Positions 45,001 through 55,689 of a DNA stretch of 64,000 nt are shown in pieces; positions within the stretch are counted from its first letter, which is position 1; the number at the start of each line of letters is the position of its first letter. A program made the position numbers and the translations under genes. The stretch lies in the NCBI RefSeq assembly GCF_007655135.1, contig NC_045127.1, forward strand, positions 14,951,001 through 15,015,000. The letters run 5' to 3'. The notes below the pieces were generated by a model that did not search any database, was not told where the DNA came from, and saw only the letters and a program-made list of their open reading frames with translations. The DNA is from Punica granatum (taxonomy: Eukaryota > Streptophyta > Magnoliopsida > Myrtales > Lythraceae).

Positions 45001-46002
45001 CGGATGGTGATTTTATCATTTTTACTGTTATATGTGGATGATATGTTACTTGTTGGTCATGATATGAGCAAGATTGCATATTTAAAGAAAGAGCTCAGCA
45101 AGTCCTTTGCCACGAAGGATTTGGGATCGGTAAAACAGATCCTTGGAATGCATATTTTTCGTGACAGATCAAGTGGAAAAATTTGGCTTTCTCAAGAGAA
45201 GTACATCGAGAAGATTTTGGATCGGTTCAACATGGGTAATGCTAATCCAGTTTCATCACCACTTGCTTCTCATTTCAAACTTAGCTCGAAGTAATGTCCT
45301 ACAAGTGAGAAGGAGAAAGAAGAGATGAAGAAAGTTCCTTACTCATCAGCTGTAGGAAGTTTAATGTATGCCATGGTCTGTACAAGGCCAGATATCACTC
45401 ATTCTGTTGGTGTGGTTAGTCGTTTTCTCTCCAATCCGGGGAAAGAGCATTGGAATACGGTTAAGTGGATCCTGAGGTATCTCAGAGGAACATCCAAGGT
45501 GTGTTTACACTTTGGCACTGGTAAGCCAGAGTTAGTGGGCTACACGGATGTGGATATGGCAGGAGATATCGATTCCCGGAAATCCACTTCGGGATATTTG
45601 ATGACTTTTGCAGGGAGAGCTATCTCATGGCAATCAAGGCTTCAAAAGTGCATCGCTCTGTCTACAACGGAAGCCAAATACATTGTGGTGACTGAAAGTT
45701 GCAAGGAGATGTTGTGGTTGCAAAAGTTTTTGCAGGAGTTGAGCTTGAAGCAAGAAAGGTATGTTCTACACTGTGATAGTCAAAGCGCCATTCATCTTTG
45801 CATGAATCCCACTTTCCATTCGAGGTCGAAGCATATCGATATCAAGTTTCATTGGATTAGAGATGTGTTGGAGTCCAAACTGGTGAAACTAGACAAAGTG
45901 CACACTAATGAGAATTGTGTTGATATGATGACAAAACCTCTCGCTAGAGGGAAACTTCATGTTTGCCGAAGTATAGCCGGTATGCTCGAAACCTCCAAAT
46001 AG
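42030..46002 (+). pseudogene. Copia gag-pol polyprotein, inactivated
   Basis: From ATG 42030: gag (NATNYSLWKSWMEDLL), then a CCHC knuckle (CYHC...GHYKREC near 42738-42780), protease (VADTGASFHV, codons near 42924) and the pre-integrase block (ELWHRRLGHISEKG). Integrase has Asp in VYTDVC, Asp in KADNGGEY and Glu in NGLAERMNRT. Reverse transcriptase carries LDVKTAFLHGDLEEEIYM, SLYGLKQASRQWY and YVDD (45031-45042). RNase H has GYTDVDMAGD, LSTTEAKY, CDSQSAI and HIDIKFHW. Stops lie at 42363, 42492, 42756, 43221, 43767, 43830, 44661, 44664 and 45292, and a T-run insertion near 45020 shifts frame just before YVDD. Most stops sit where relatives have Gln or Trp, as expected for cytosine deamination. 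Known role: particle assembly, cDNA synthesis and integration. Confidence 0.93.
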
Positions 46003-46015
46003 TCGGGAGGGGGAG
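46003..46015 (+). other. Copia polypurine tract
   Basis: CGGGAGGGGGAG lies directly before the 3' LTR, where plus-strand DNA synthesis would be primed. Confidence 0.85.
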
Positions 46016-46017
46016 TT

Positions 46018-46657
46018 TGTTGGGTATCCCTCCAATTTGGAGGAAGTTGGGCTCAAATTGTGTTGGGCTTTTATCGAGCTTTAATAGGCCAAAGGACCCA
46101 CTTTTGTTAGGGTTTTATTTTGCAGTATAGTGGCTGATCTACAGAGTAGAACAGTACAGAGAAGGAGTAGAATACAAAGAACAAAGAGCTGTTTTTCTGT
46201 GCGACCAGAGCTAGATCAACCCTTGATCGGGATGTCAAACGAACTCCGATCAGGACAAAATTTTGGCAGTAGCTTCACGACACGTGGGGCTAAGTTCTGA
46301 ATAGTCCGAATTCCTATTAGAGCTCTGTAGGTTCTGTTTCAGCTGACTTTGTGAATCACCCGGTGTGGGTGACGAATTTGGTGTTTGGGTGATCCAAGAG
46401 AATGTTTCTCTTGAGTTTGGTGATCCAATGGTTTACCCTTGATGAAAAACATTGTATAATCTTCATTGATAGTGGATTGTTAATTCGGAGTTAGTCCCGT
46501 GATTTTTTCCCACATCGGGTTTTCCATGTAAAATTCTCTATGTTCTTTTTTTCATTGCTTGTTGGTTGATTTGATTGGTTCTTATCTCGATTATACTGGT
46601 AGGGGAGGAAGATTAATCACTGCGTTGTTGTTTGGTTGAGCACATGCCTTCCCAACA
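46018..46657 (+). repeat. 3' LTR of the copia element
   Basis: 640 bp, TGTTGGGTATCCCTCC to CCTTCCCAACA, about 93% identical to the 5' LTR by manual comparison. Confidence 0.95.
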
Positions 46658-46662
46658 TGTTA

Positions 46663-47269
46663 TTCACCGCGGAATAGATCCGGAAGGGATTGGAAGTAGT
46701 TGTTCTAACTTTGCATCCATTATCTTCCTCCTTATTAGGCATACAAAGAATTTAATCAGATTAGATAACAAAGACTGGATATGAACCTTCTTATACAAAT
46801 ACACAGCTATAGATAAATGTGGAACACTTCTACTATGATCAAAGACCTCAATTACTTTCCCTTAACATTTAAAGGGGCAGTTCTTTTGCCTATGTCGCTG
46901 TAACATACCTTAAATGAACAGAATTTTTCCACAAAGTACATCGATTACTGTTTCCCGTATAGGCAGAATAAACTGATCATTCAACCAGAAATAATTTTAT
47001 TCTCTTTTGTTCAGGCTCATGAAAAGTTAAAAGTAAAAAAGGGGATAATAACCACCCAATTCTCTAATTTTGCTTGATTATGTATTTCCACTCCTTAAGA
47101 TCTATGAATTGGTGGCATTGAACTGCCCCGGCGTTGAGGGGAAACTGGTTGATATCTAGGAATGACAGAGTGACACATGCATGCAGCGTTGATAGACAAA
47201 GGAAAACTTACATGACTTATCGACATTAACAGTCCATATACGGTTTATGGAACCTTAACGACAAACTGG
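46663..47269. other. Intergenic, no feature seen
   Basis: Ordinary mid-AT sequence after the copia target duplication. Its first bases may be the interrupted right edge of the repeat at 40386-41334. No coding signs. Confidence 0.4.
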
Positions 47270-47735
47270 TTGTGATCTTTACCTTCATAAAGGGACGATA
47301 CGACCTGATCAATGGGCCAATGAGCTGATCAATGTAGACGAAAGAGGCAGATCGAGATATCCTTTCAATGACTTGGTGCAAAAAAGGTACTCTTGTAGAC
47401 TCCAAAGAAAAGAGTTCATTGGCATTCAATTGTAAAGCAGAATCCTACAATTATCACTACAGAAAAGGGATCCTGTAATCATACAGAAAATAATCGAAAT
47501 TGGCTTTATCATCCCTTTATCATACAAGGATGATACGACATGATCGACCAATGAGCTGATCTATGTAGACCAATGAGGCTGATCGAGATTACCCTGTCAA
47601 TGGCTTGGTGTCCTCTTGCAGACACCAAAGAAAAGAGTTCATAGGCGTTCAATTGTAAAGCATAATCCTACAATTATTACAAAAGAAAACGGTTCCTGTA
47701 GTCATATAAAAAATAATCAAAATTTGTTTTGCTTA
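47270..47735. repeat. Tandem duplication, about 230-bp unit
   Basis: Two adjacent copies share GATACGAC (47297 and 47532), CCAATGAGCTGATC, CAATTGTAAAGCA and TAATCCTACAATTAT. The offset drifts from 235 to 223 bp because of small gaps. The minus frame at 47226-47429 is a by-product. Confidence 0.75.
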
Positions 47736-50157
47736 AACTCTTCAATTAATATTATTTAGTGCGTGAATTTAAAATTTACCCTATTAAAGTTTATAACCAC
47801 CCAGCCTTAGCTGGGTTTTTTTATTTTATTTTTAATTTTCGGTTTTTTGAATTTTTTATATACATAATTTATTTATAGGTGGAAAATTATTTAGCGGTCT
47901 TAGTGTCCATGTTATCACTAGTTAATACCGGTCGCGGAATGGATTAAAACTGAAAACTGATCAAATGTATAGGATTTGTTTGGAAAATTTGATGCTTGTA
48001 AGACCAAAAGTAATTGAATGGCGAACTTATAGGACTTGCAGTGTAATTTTTCCGAAATCCAAAAGAGAAATTTATTAATGAATGAGGGATTGCTTATTAT
48101 TCGGAAAATTTTTATATTTGACAATATTGATGATGCGATGCGAATACATAAACATCTCATAATATGAATTCTTGAAAGGAAAAGGAAGATAAAATTTATG
48201 ATTTTTTTTTAAAAAAATTCCGATTTTGATGGTATTCAAAATATTCAATTATTATTTTGATTTTTATTATCTATATTTATATGGTATTCTAAAATTTATA
48301 TTGTTCAAATAATACGTTATTAAGGTCATCATAGAGGGAGAGGTCTGCACCCATTGACTTTGTGGTCCTAGATCCGCCATCACGCGGATCACGTGACTAG
48401 TATCGACTTAAGCTTTTTGATTAGTTATATGAGGTAAAACAACTTATAAATCCAGTGAAAATTTTCATAATTGCTTTCAGATATTCATTATTCTGAATCC
48501 CATCGATCACATGTATTCTTTGTAGGATCACTGTTTAATTACCGATATAAGAAATTTCAATTAATTAATGCATGTGGAGGAGAGTAGGTGCATAAGTGAG
48601 CCAATTTGACTCTGATTATTAGGAGACTCTCAACGCAGCGAGATAAAAAATCGTTAAGTCCGTGTAGTACTACTCAAGCTTGGATATCTGAACTCGAGCT
48701 CGCAAACGCAGCTGGCAAATTCTACTCAAGCCAAGTTATGGCAAGTTCAAGCTCTGTAGCTCATCAACTTAGATGCTCAAATAAGATCAAGTCGAGTTCA
48801 AATTTTCATCGATGTGAGTTTGAGGTAGCTAGCAAGTTAGGCACTGGCGCACACTCTATAAAGAGACGAGGCTTTTTCCGCAAGAAGCTTTTATTCTATT
48901 GAAAGCTCCAAGTACCTAACTTTCCAATTAATTCAATTATTTACTGATTCTTCCAGTATTCCGTTTTTAGCAATCTACGAGTGGTGTTGACAATCTTAGA
49001 ATCATACCCCAATGAGGCAATGAAAATTATATCTCACGTAAAGTCATCAATCACTTGAGCCTGCTAAGCGATAATCAAAGGTTCCACAAAGTAAAACCAA
49101 CTGTTTCTAAGAAATTGATGTGATGCAATCGTACATGCTTTTATCTGGTTTTCTTATTGTTAGACTTCTTGTATGAAATTTCCGAGCACACGAATCTCTT
49201 CTACAACCCAAAAAAAAAACAGAGAAAAAGAAAAAGGAAAAACTGTTTTTGTCCACATTAATAGTAAAGATGGGAGACTAAATATGTATGAAAAAGATCA
49301 TCAATTGCATCATATAAGCTATATAATTATCTAACTATATACACACCTAACTTTCAACTGGGGGTAAAATTCGAAATGCCATGATTAATTTGAAGGGCAG
49401 ATTGCGATAAAGACGTTATCTTTCGCATTATCTTTTGATGAGTGTCGTCTTTCGCATTCATTCTAAAACTTTCTCTTCTCTTATTTGTAATTTTCTTCCC
49501 CCCTTTGAAAATAAAATCAACAAGTTAGTGAGAATGATGGTTCTGGCATTAATATCAGAAAGAGATGATTATATCATATTCTTTGATTAGCTTTGATTAC
49601 CTCCTCATGAATGTTGATTTCAAAGTGCTACCACACAAATGATATGACAAAGCTATATAGCTAATGGTAAGAAAAAGCGTTTCCAAATCGGACATCTTTT
49701 CGCTTAGTGAAAAGATTTCTAATAGGAAATCATTCATTACTTTATAGGATTCCCGCATGGCACACCTAATTGTGGGCTGTACAGTTCAAATCTAGGCTTT
49801 CTTTGTCATACGTCGGCTAGACGATGTTGAAAAATTTGATTAGATGTTAGGCCTATTTAGCAAAACCGTCAAACGGTCATCATGATTATGTGAATCCATC
49901 TGGGCAAAGCAGAGTACTTACGCAGAATTTTATGTCGCGTGAATTAATTAACTGTAGAAGAGCTCTAGTGGCCGCCACGAGGCTGTTGTATTGGACGAAA
50001 CTTGGAATGAAGATTGTGATAGAGTATATAAAATATCCTTATAATGTTGAGCTATCTTGCTTTTATGTTTTCTTTTTTCTTTTTTAATGTTTGCACCGCC
50101 TGATTTTTAAAACCTCATTTAAAGAGAAAAAGCGCTAAATCACCTTAACCAAACAAC
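47736..50157. other. Intergenic, with one Helitron-like end
   Basis: Mostly AT-rich. 48600-48900 is a less AT-rich stretch with CTCGAGCTCG-type and TCAAG-rich sequence, open for 98 codons on the plus strand but of repeat-like composition. Nothing else is recognised apart from the hairpin at 48371-48400. Confidence 0.45.
48371..48400 (+). mobile_element. Possible Helitron 3' terminus
   Basis: A 7-bp stem (GATCCGC/GCGGATC) with a six-base loop is followed, after six bases, by CTAG and then T. This is the geometry of a Helitron 3' end. No convincing 5' end was paired with it. Confidence 0.35.
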
Positions 50158-50177
50158 CATAAGAAGCGTATATAAAA

Positions 50178-50210
<33 letters not shown>

Positions 50211-50380
50211 TATAAACAAACCATTATGCTAGGTGACCTACTAGTACGTATTGAGTAACGAGAGAGATTATTGTTGTAGCCCCGGGAAGCAGCAAATGTC
50301 GTGAAAAGCCATATTCCCACGTGGAAAGTCTAGTTTTAAAATATTGCATAAACATGAATAAACCAGTTTTAAAAACTAAT

Positions 50381-50422
50381 AGGGCGTAACAACCGCGTAA
50401 TATTACGAGGTTGTTACGCCCT
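50381..50422. other. Palindromic hairpin with TAATATTAC in the loop
   Basis: Left arm GGGCGTAACAACC (50382-50394) pairs perfectly with GGTTGTTACGCCC (50409-50421), extended by one A-T pair. The 14-base loop contains TAATATTAC (50398-50406), itself inside the palindrome CGTAATATTACG, so the 42 bp are a near-perfect palindrome with one mismatched pair. TAATATTAC in the loop of such a stem is the hallmark of the nicking site of geminivirus, nanovirus and satellite replication origins. That is known biology; the link here is inference, since no Rep gene is nearby. Confidence 0.6.
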
Positions 50423-50984
50423 TTTTGTTATTTTTTTAGTTTATATTAGTAGTTTGTGTAACAGTTAATAGAGTATAACTAAAACTCATAAAAAATTTAT
50501 TTATGTGTAAAAGATTATGATCACTTCATTAATAGATTATTTCAAAAAAATACTAATTGATATTTGATAGCCGTAAAAAGTAACATTTCTCTCAATTAAT
50601 CTTAATATGAAATTTAATATTTTTAATTAGAAAATTATGATTTTAATATATTGTTGCCTTAATTGGCCTGCTAATTTTAGGTGGACATAGTAGAAGAGTT
50701 CGAAATTCATTAAAAGCAAGCATAAGAAGTGTACATAAAAGCATATATATATATATATATATATATAATATAATATGATACAGACATATAAACAAACTAT
50801 TATGTTAGGTGACCTACTAGTATGTATTGAGTAACAAGAGACTACTTACGTACTTTGATTGTTGTAGCCCCGGGAAGCAACAAATGTCGTGACAAGCCCT
50901 ATCCCACGTGGAAAGTCTAGTTTTTAAAATATTGCATAAACATGAATAAACCAGTTTTAAAACTAATAGGGCGGAACACCCGCA

Positions 50985-50993
50985 TAATATTAC
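50985..50993 (+). other. Second TAATATTAC, hairpin eroded
   Basis: Corresponding position in copy 2 of the duplication. The nonanucleotide is intact and the left arm is partly kept (GGGCGGAACACCC), but the right arm has diverged, so no stem forms. Confidence 0.6.
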
Positions 50994-51298
50994 GAGCCGA
51001 AAAACCTTTTGGTTAATTTCTTAGTTTATGTTAGTAGTTTGTTAAACAATTAATAACTGAAACTCATGAAAATAATTATTTATGTGCAAAAATTATGATC
51101 TCTTTGTTAATAGATTATTTCAAAAAAAATACTAATTAATATTTGATAGGGGTAAAAAGTAGCATTTCCATCGGCTAATCTTAATATGAAATTTAATATT
51201 TCTAATTAGAAAATCATGATTTCAATATATTGTTGCCTTATGTGGCCTGCTAATTTTAGGTGGACGATAGTAGTAGGAGTTCGAAATTCATTAAAAGT

Positions 51299-51985
51299 AT
51301 CTCGTCGTTACAGCCAAGTTAATGTCCAAACAGAAATTAATCAAGCTCACAAGCTGAGTTAACCTTGTGTTTCACCTAAAAAATAAGTTACTTCATAAAA
51401 TAAATAGAGGCTATTAAAATTGGTGGTAAATTGAAATAGTTTTTTTTTTATCATCGTGAGTTGGCTTAGGATGATTCGACGTGTGTTTCCTTTAAATAAG
51501 GGCGAAGGTGTGATGCATGGTGATTGGACAAAACTACAATTGAAATAGCTTTATTCTTAGTGGGCTGACCTCTCTCGATCATAGATAATCGGGCCTCTAA
51601 ATTTTGGGAAACCAAGTGATCTTCTGGAAAAGAAAAAAAAAGTGCATATTAAATAAAATCTTAGAAAGTTGTCCGATCTATGGTAATCCTGAAAAAAAAA
51701 ATATTATTAAAATAGATGAAGCATAGTAAAATATTATGTATACATATACTAGTCTGCAAGCATGCGTTTCGCATCTGCGTAATTGCTTTCGTGCCGGGTG
51801 CAAATGCTACTATAATGTTAACAGTACAATTTATTGCAATTAAATTTTTAACAGGTAAAAACATCTAATGAAAACGGTTACAATATGAAGTTTTTCTATT
51901 TAAGAAGAGCAGAATGGATCCCTACGGGTGGGAAAGCACGCCCTACCCTTGTCGTTCTGATGGACGGATTTGAATGTTTTGAACA

Positions 51986-52025
<40 letters not shown>

Positions 52026-52370
52026 GTTATATTTCTCAATTTTTTGACTTCCTCCTACAGAACCAAGGTAAAAATGATCGAAAAAAATCAGTCATTCACA
52101 ACCACTGATGAAGGATTCCTTAAAAAATGAAGAAAATTCTTTATTCTGAAATATTTTGATATTTGAGATGAATCCATTATTTTCGATTTGTTACTTGTTT
52201 TTCACTGAATTGAGTTGAGTGGATTCCCATACACAAATTTTTTTTTTGCAGAATAATAATAATATAATAATTAGCATTCGATTTCATTGGTACCATCCAG
52301 TCGATGCTTATTGAATTTCAATGAGTGAATTTTCACGTTCGACCAACTTAATAACAACAACAACAATAAC

Positions 52371-52422
<52 letters not shown>

Positions 52423-52889
52423 GCTTTCGCGATATATATGTTAGTGGTTCATTTGGTCCCGATCTATTTCATCGCATGACGAATCTTTGGAAGCACTAAC
52501 GAATGTTCATACTTCATGCCTGACAGCATGTACATATGTGCCAATACAACATATAAGCCATGTAATATACGGATAGTTTGCACTCGCGGCTTACTGTACG
52601 ACTTTGCGACTTCCCGTCGTAAACTTGATTGGAAGACACCAGCCATCTCACTCGAAGCCCAAAACCAATAGCATAGCTTACCGGAGGGGCATCAGCATGG
52701 CGCTCCGACATCTCCGTGGCCATGAACGAAAAGTTAATGGCCAGACCCTGAAATCGTCTTTGTGCCTTCTCCTCGGATCTTCAAACAGCGGAGGAAGAAG
52801 ACGCGTCAAGATTTTCAATGGATAAAGGGAAAACGAAAAATAATAAACCAAAAAATGTTGAGACATATTATCTTACGCTGAAAAATTAA
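51299..52889. other. Intergenic, with two TAA microsatellites
   Basis: Contains TAA/ATA repeats at 51986-52024 and 52350-52422. At 51748-51775 ACTAG is followed by GCATGCGTTTCGCATC, another Helitron-like end on the minus strand. Frames near 52600-52860 on both strands overlap and have no domain. Confidence 0.5.
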
Positions 52890-53270
52890 ACAGAAATCAA
52901 TGGTTTATAAAATAATTGGGTACCACAACCTATCGGCTCAAGCTTTTGAGTTGGAGATGAGCTCAATAACTTATATGCCTAGTGAAATTTATGGTATCAG
53001 AGCGAATTATGTTTCAATGCGTTCGTGTGGACTCACACCATGCCAAGTCTTGTTTCGAGATAGCCAAATTGTGTTTCAACTTAGTTCGGCCCAAGTTTGA
53101 CCTTATTATCAATTATCTCCCCTCCTCTCGTCCAAGGTGCAAGAAAAAGTCCACCTCGTGATTAAGTTCCGAGCGCGGAATTTCAGTCTCGGCTCGTAAT
53201 CAGTTATTGAGGGCGAGTGTTTAAGTCTACGTAGCACGTGCAGGTGAAGTATCAAAACCACATTGCCACG
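52890..53270 (+). mobile_element. LTR-element remnant with an orphan PBS
   Basis: TGGTATCAGAGC (52992-53003) is an initiator Met-tRNA primer site, followed by GTGTGGACTCACACC and a GAGGGCGAGTGTTTAAGTC-type stretch seen at the end of many short plant LTR elements. No protein domain is present; it could be a TRIM-like remnant. Confidence 0.45.
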
Positions 53271-54177
53271 TGAAGGCAGGCCTCATTATTATTTTATTAT
53301 GCATTTCTATTCTATTTTGTTCTACTCTATTCTTTATTGCCTTTTGGATTGTTATGCTAATTTGCTAATTTACTAATGTCAATGAATATTATCTAGATCG
53401 TATTAGTGCATATTGTCCTTAGACTTGGAATGGAACGCTATCTCATGTATAGATAATTAGGATTTGCTACTGCTAATGTATTTCTGCTTAGCATGAGTAT
53501 TCGACAGATAGTGGTTCTAGTTAGTTATATTTGGAGGTATGTGTCCGATCAAGACGGGATTCACTAACCAGAGTAAACATGGAAATGGTCCTATGGATGG
53601 GTGTTTTATTCTGGATCGAGAAATTCTCGATTGGGGAAGATAGATTCGAATAAAAATGATTTTTTGTTCAAGTTCTATAGATATAAGAATGAATAATTAA
53701 TTGGAATTGGAAGACTAGCATGATTTGGAGAGAGATCACTTGTTGTGTTATAATTTGCTTGCTCGAAGGTATATGATTTCTTTTTTAGGAGGCATGTGAT
53801 GAATTTAAGAGCTTTGTCTGGTAAGTAAGTGTATGGAGTGTATGAATTAGTTATATGTAGATAAGGTAAGTGATGGACTTTGATGTTTTGGTATAAGCAT
53901 TTAATGGTTGATATGAGTCCATATGATCAGGTAGAGGGTTTAACATTTACCGTAGCTCTGGCTAGATCGGAATCTTGTAATGAATGGACTCAGTGCATGG
54001 CAAATACGATCAAGGGTTCATCAAAATATTTTAATTATACATTCGTCACCATTTTGATTGTTATGATATGTCGCTAGGCATCACTCGTGAACTCTGGGAA
54101 CCAAGGTCATTTTTGGAATTATACTTTTGGTTACAGAAAGAGTTTCTGGTAATGTCAAATGAGTTGATATTAATAAT
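53271..54177. other. Intergenic, no feature seen
   Basis: AT-rich, with short open frames only and no domain or paired repeat. Confidence 0.5.
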
Positions 54178-55644
54178 GAGTTAGGGGTGATTTTGGTCCC
54201 TGAAAGATCCCGTAGCCATGGGTTTGGCCCTTCAAAAAAAATTTCCATTATTTTCGTCCCTCAATCTCCATTACATCTGATGTTTTAGTCATGCCGTCAT
54301 CTTGCGCGTGCCAACTGTGGCGGATGAGCTGGACGAAACTCCGTTAACTACCCCCCAAATTGTGAGCTAAACTAAGGCGGCAGTTCCACCGATCCCAAGC
54401 AACTTTCAGGCCATGCCCTGCAATCCTCTTCTAGACGACTCCATCAACATCACCACCCACTTCTCTGTGTTGCGTGCTACTGCTCCATCCTCATGCCACC
54501 CATCAGAGATCACAATATCCAGCTCCAACTCCCCCACAACACGGATTCCCTATAATCTCGATCCCTCTTCTTCCTCTGTGCGTGGCCCTTATTTCGTCCC
54601 TGTGACGGCCACTGTGATGCTTCAGAGCTTCTCCTAGCTTTTGTGGTAGCCAACTCCATGGTCTCTCTCTCTCTTCCCTCCCCCCCTGTGCTGGCTTTCT
54701 CCATCTCTCTCTCTCTGAACACTTGCAGACACGCCATCACCAACTCACCGTCATCACAGCCATCTTGCTTCTCTTCTGGCTGGTTCACCAATTCACGGAC
54801 ATGATCATCTCAGACTCCCGCTCTCCTTCCAGTCGGCCACCTTTCCCATTTAGATCTAGAGTTGGAAATCTCACAATTTGATTTCGATTTATTGAAATTG
54901 GGCGAAGAAGATCTGTTAATCGCACATTGAAGAGGCAAAAATTTTAATTGTGGCGGCAGTATACTCAATCGAAGCAATTTTGGGGTGAGGGGAAGAATGG
55001 CTGAGCTTCCCACTGTCTGTCTGTTACTGCCCGAACCAGAAAAAGAGAACGAGAGAGAAAGAGAGATGATGCAGAGATCTGAAGAAAAAGATGGTGCCAA
55101 GTGATTGATAGATGGTGATTTGTTCTCAAATGTTGCCGTTGTTGCGTGTTGAAGGGGAGGTTAAAGAAGATACCGCGGATTTAGGGTATGGGCGTGAGCT
55201 TCGGTTGCAGGGTGGCTGTAGAGTACGGGTGCCCAATAGAGACCTCCTGCAGAAGAAGGAGCCGAGAAGAAAAAAAATAGAAAAGAAAGGTACGAAGCAG
55301 AGCAAAGTTGGTTTCAAGAAGGAAGCAGAGAAAACAGGTTGCAAGTTGCAGAAGATCCAAGAAGTTAAGCCGAGTATAAGAAAGAAAAGAAAGAAGGAAA
55401 GCTGGTCAACTCGGGGAGGAAAGCTGGTCAAATTGGTCTCAATTAAAAAATTCATATTTTAACGGTGTTACGTCCAGCTCATCTGCCACGTGAGATTTCC
55501 GTTACGATTGGCAAGTGCAAGATGATAGCAAGACTAAAACATCAGACGAAATGGAGATTGAGGGACGAAAACAATGCCAAAAATATTTGAGGGACCAAAC
55601 CCATGGCTACGGGATCTTTCAGGGACCAAAACCACTCCTGACTC
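54178..55644. mobile_element. MULE C, non-autonomous Mutator-like element (possible Pack-MULE)
   Basis: Long inverted ends: left 54178-54348 (GAGTTAGGGGTGATTTTGGT...) and right 55460-55644, sharing TTTTGGTCCCTGAAAGATCC, CGTAGCCATGGGTTTGG, TTTTCGTCCCTCAATCTCCA and GATGAGCTGGACG. The element is 1467 bp. The flanks are AT-rich and match at only about 6 of 9. The inside is GC-richer and has frames on both strands: minus 55100-54810 (96 codons), minus 54791-54510 and plus 55112-55462 (Lys-rich). This suggests captured host sequence, but I recognise no gene in it. Confidence 0.75.
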
Positions 55645-55689
55645 TATTATAATCCTATTGCCATTTGGTGATGAACCTAGTTAGTTATA

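Larger units (their letters stand above)
41335..46657 (+). mobile_element. Full-length Ty1/copia retrotransposon (Tork/Tnt1-like)
   Basis: 5323 bp with LTRs at 41335-41975 and 46018-46657, both TGTTGGG...AACA. The flanking TGTTA (41330-41334 and 46658-46662) is a perfect 5-bp target duplication. A PBS complementary to initiator Met-tRNA and a polypurine tract are in place. The polyprotein order gag, protease, integrase, reverse transcriptase, RNase H defines copia; its closest textbook relative is the Tnt1/Tork group, judged from motif wording. About 47 differences between the LTRs (about 93% identity) point to an insertion a few million years old under common plant rates. Multiple stops make it non-autonomous. 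Confidence 0.95.
50158..51298. repeat. Tandem duplication of a 563-578-bp AT-rich unit
   Basis: Copy 1 (50158-50720) and copy 2 (50721-51298) are collinear over their whole length: CATAAGAAG, a TA microsatellite, AGGTGACCTACTAGTA, TTGTTGTAGCCCCGGGAAGC, CCACGTGGAAAGTCTAG, TTGCATAAACATGAATAAAC, a TAATATTAC region, AATAGATTATTTC and GGCCTGCTAATTTTAGG. Both contain a G-box in CCCACGTGG. There are no reading frames of note. The unit carries a hairpin described separately. Confidence 0.9.

Noticed and set aside
48606..48902. 98-codon plus-strand frame
   Set aside because: Low-complexity CTCGAG and TCAAG-rich sequence typical of dispersed repeats rather than coding DNA.
50158..51298. Integrated geminivirus genome
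   Set aside because: No Rep, coat or movement protein reading of any kind is present; only the origin-like hairpin is seen, so it is reported as a motif, not a virus.
54510..55462. Functional genes inside MULE C
   Set aside because: Frames are short, overlap on both strands and have no known domain; listed only as possible captured fragments.
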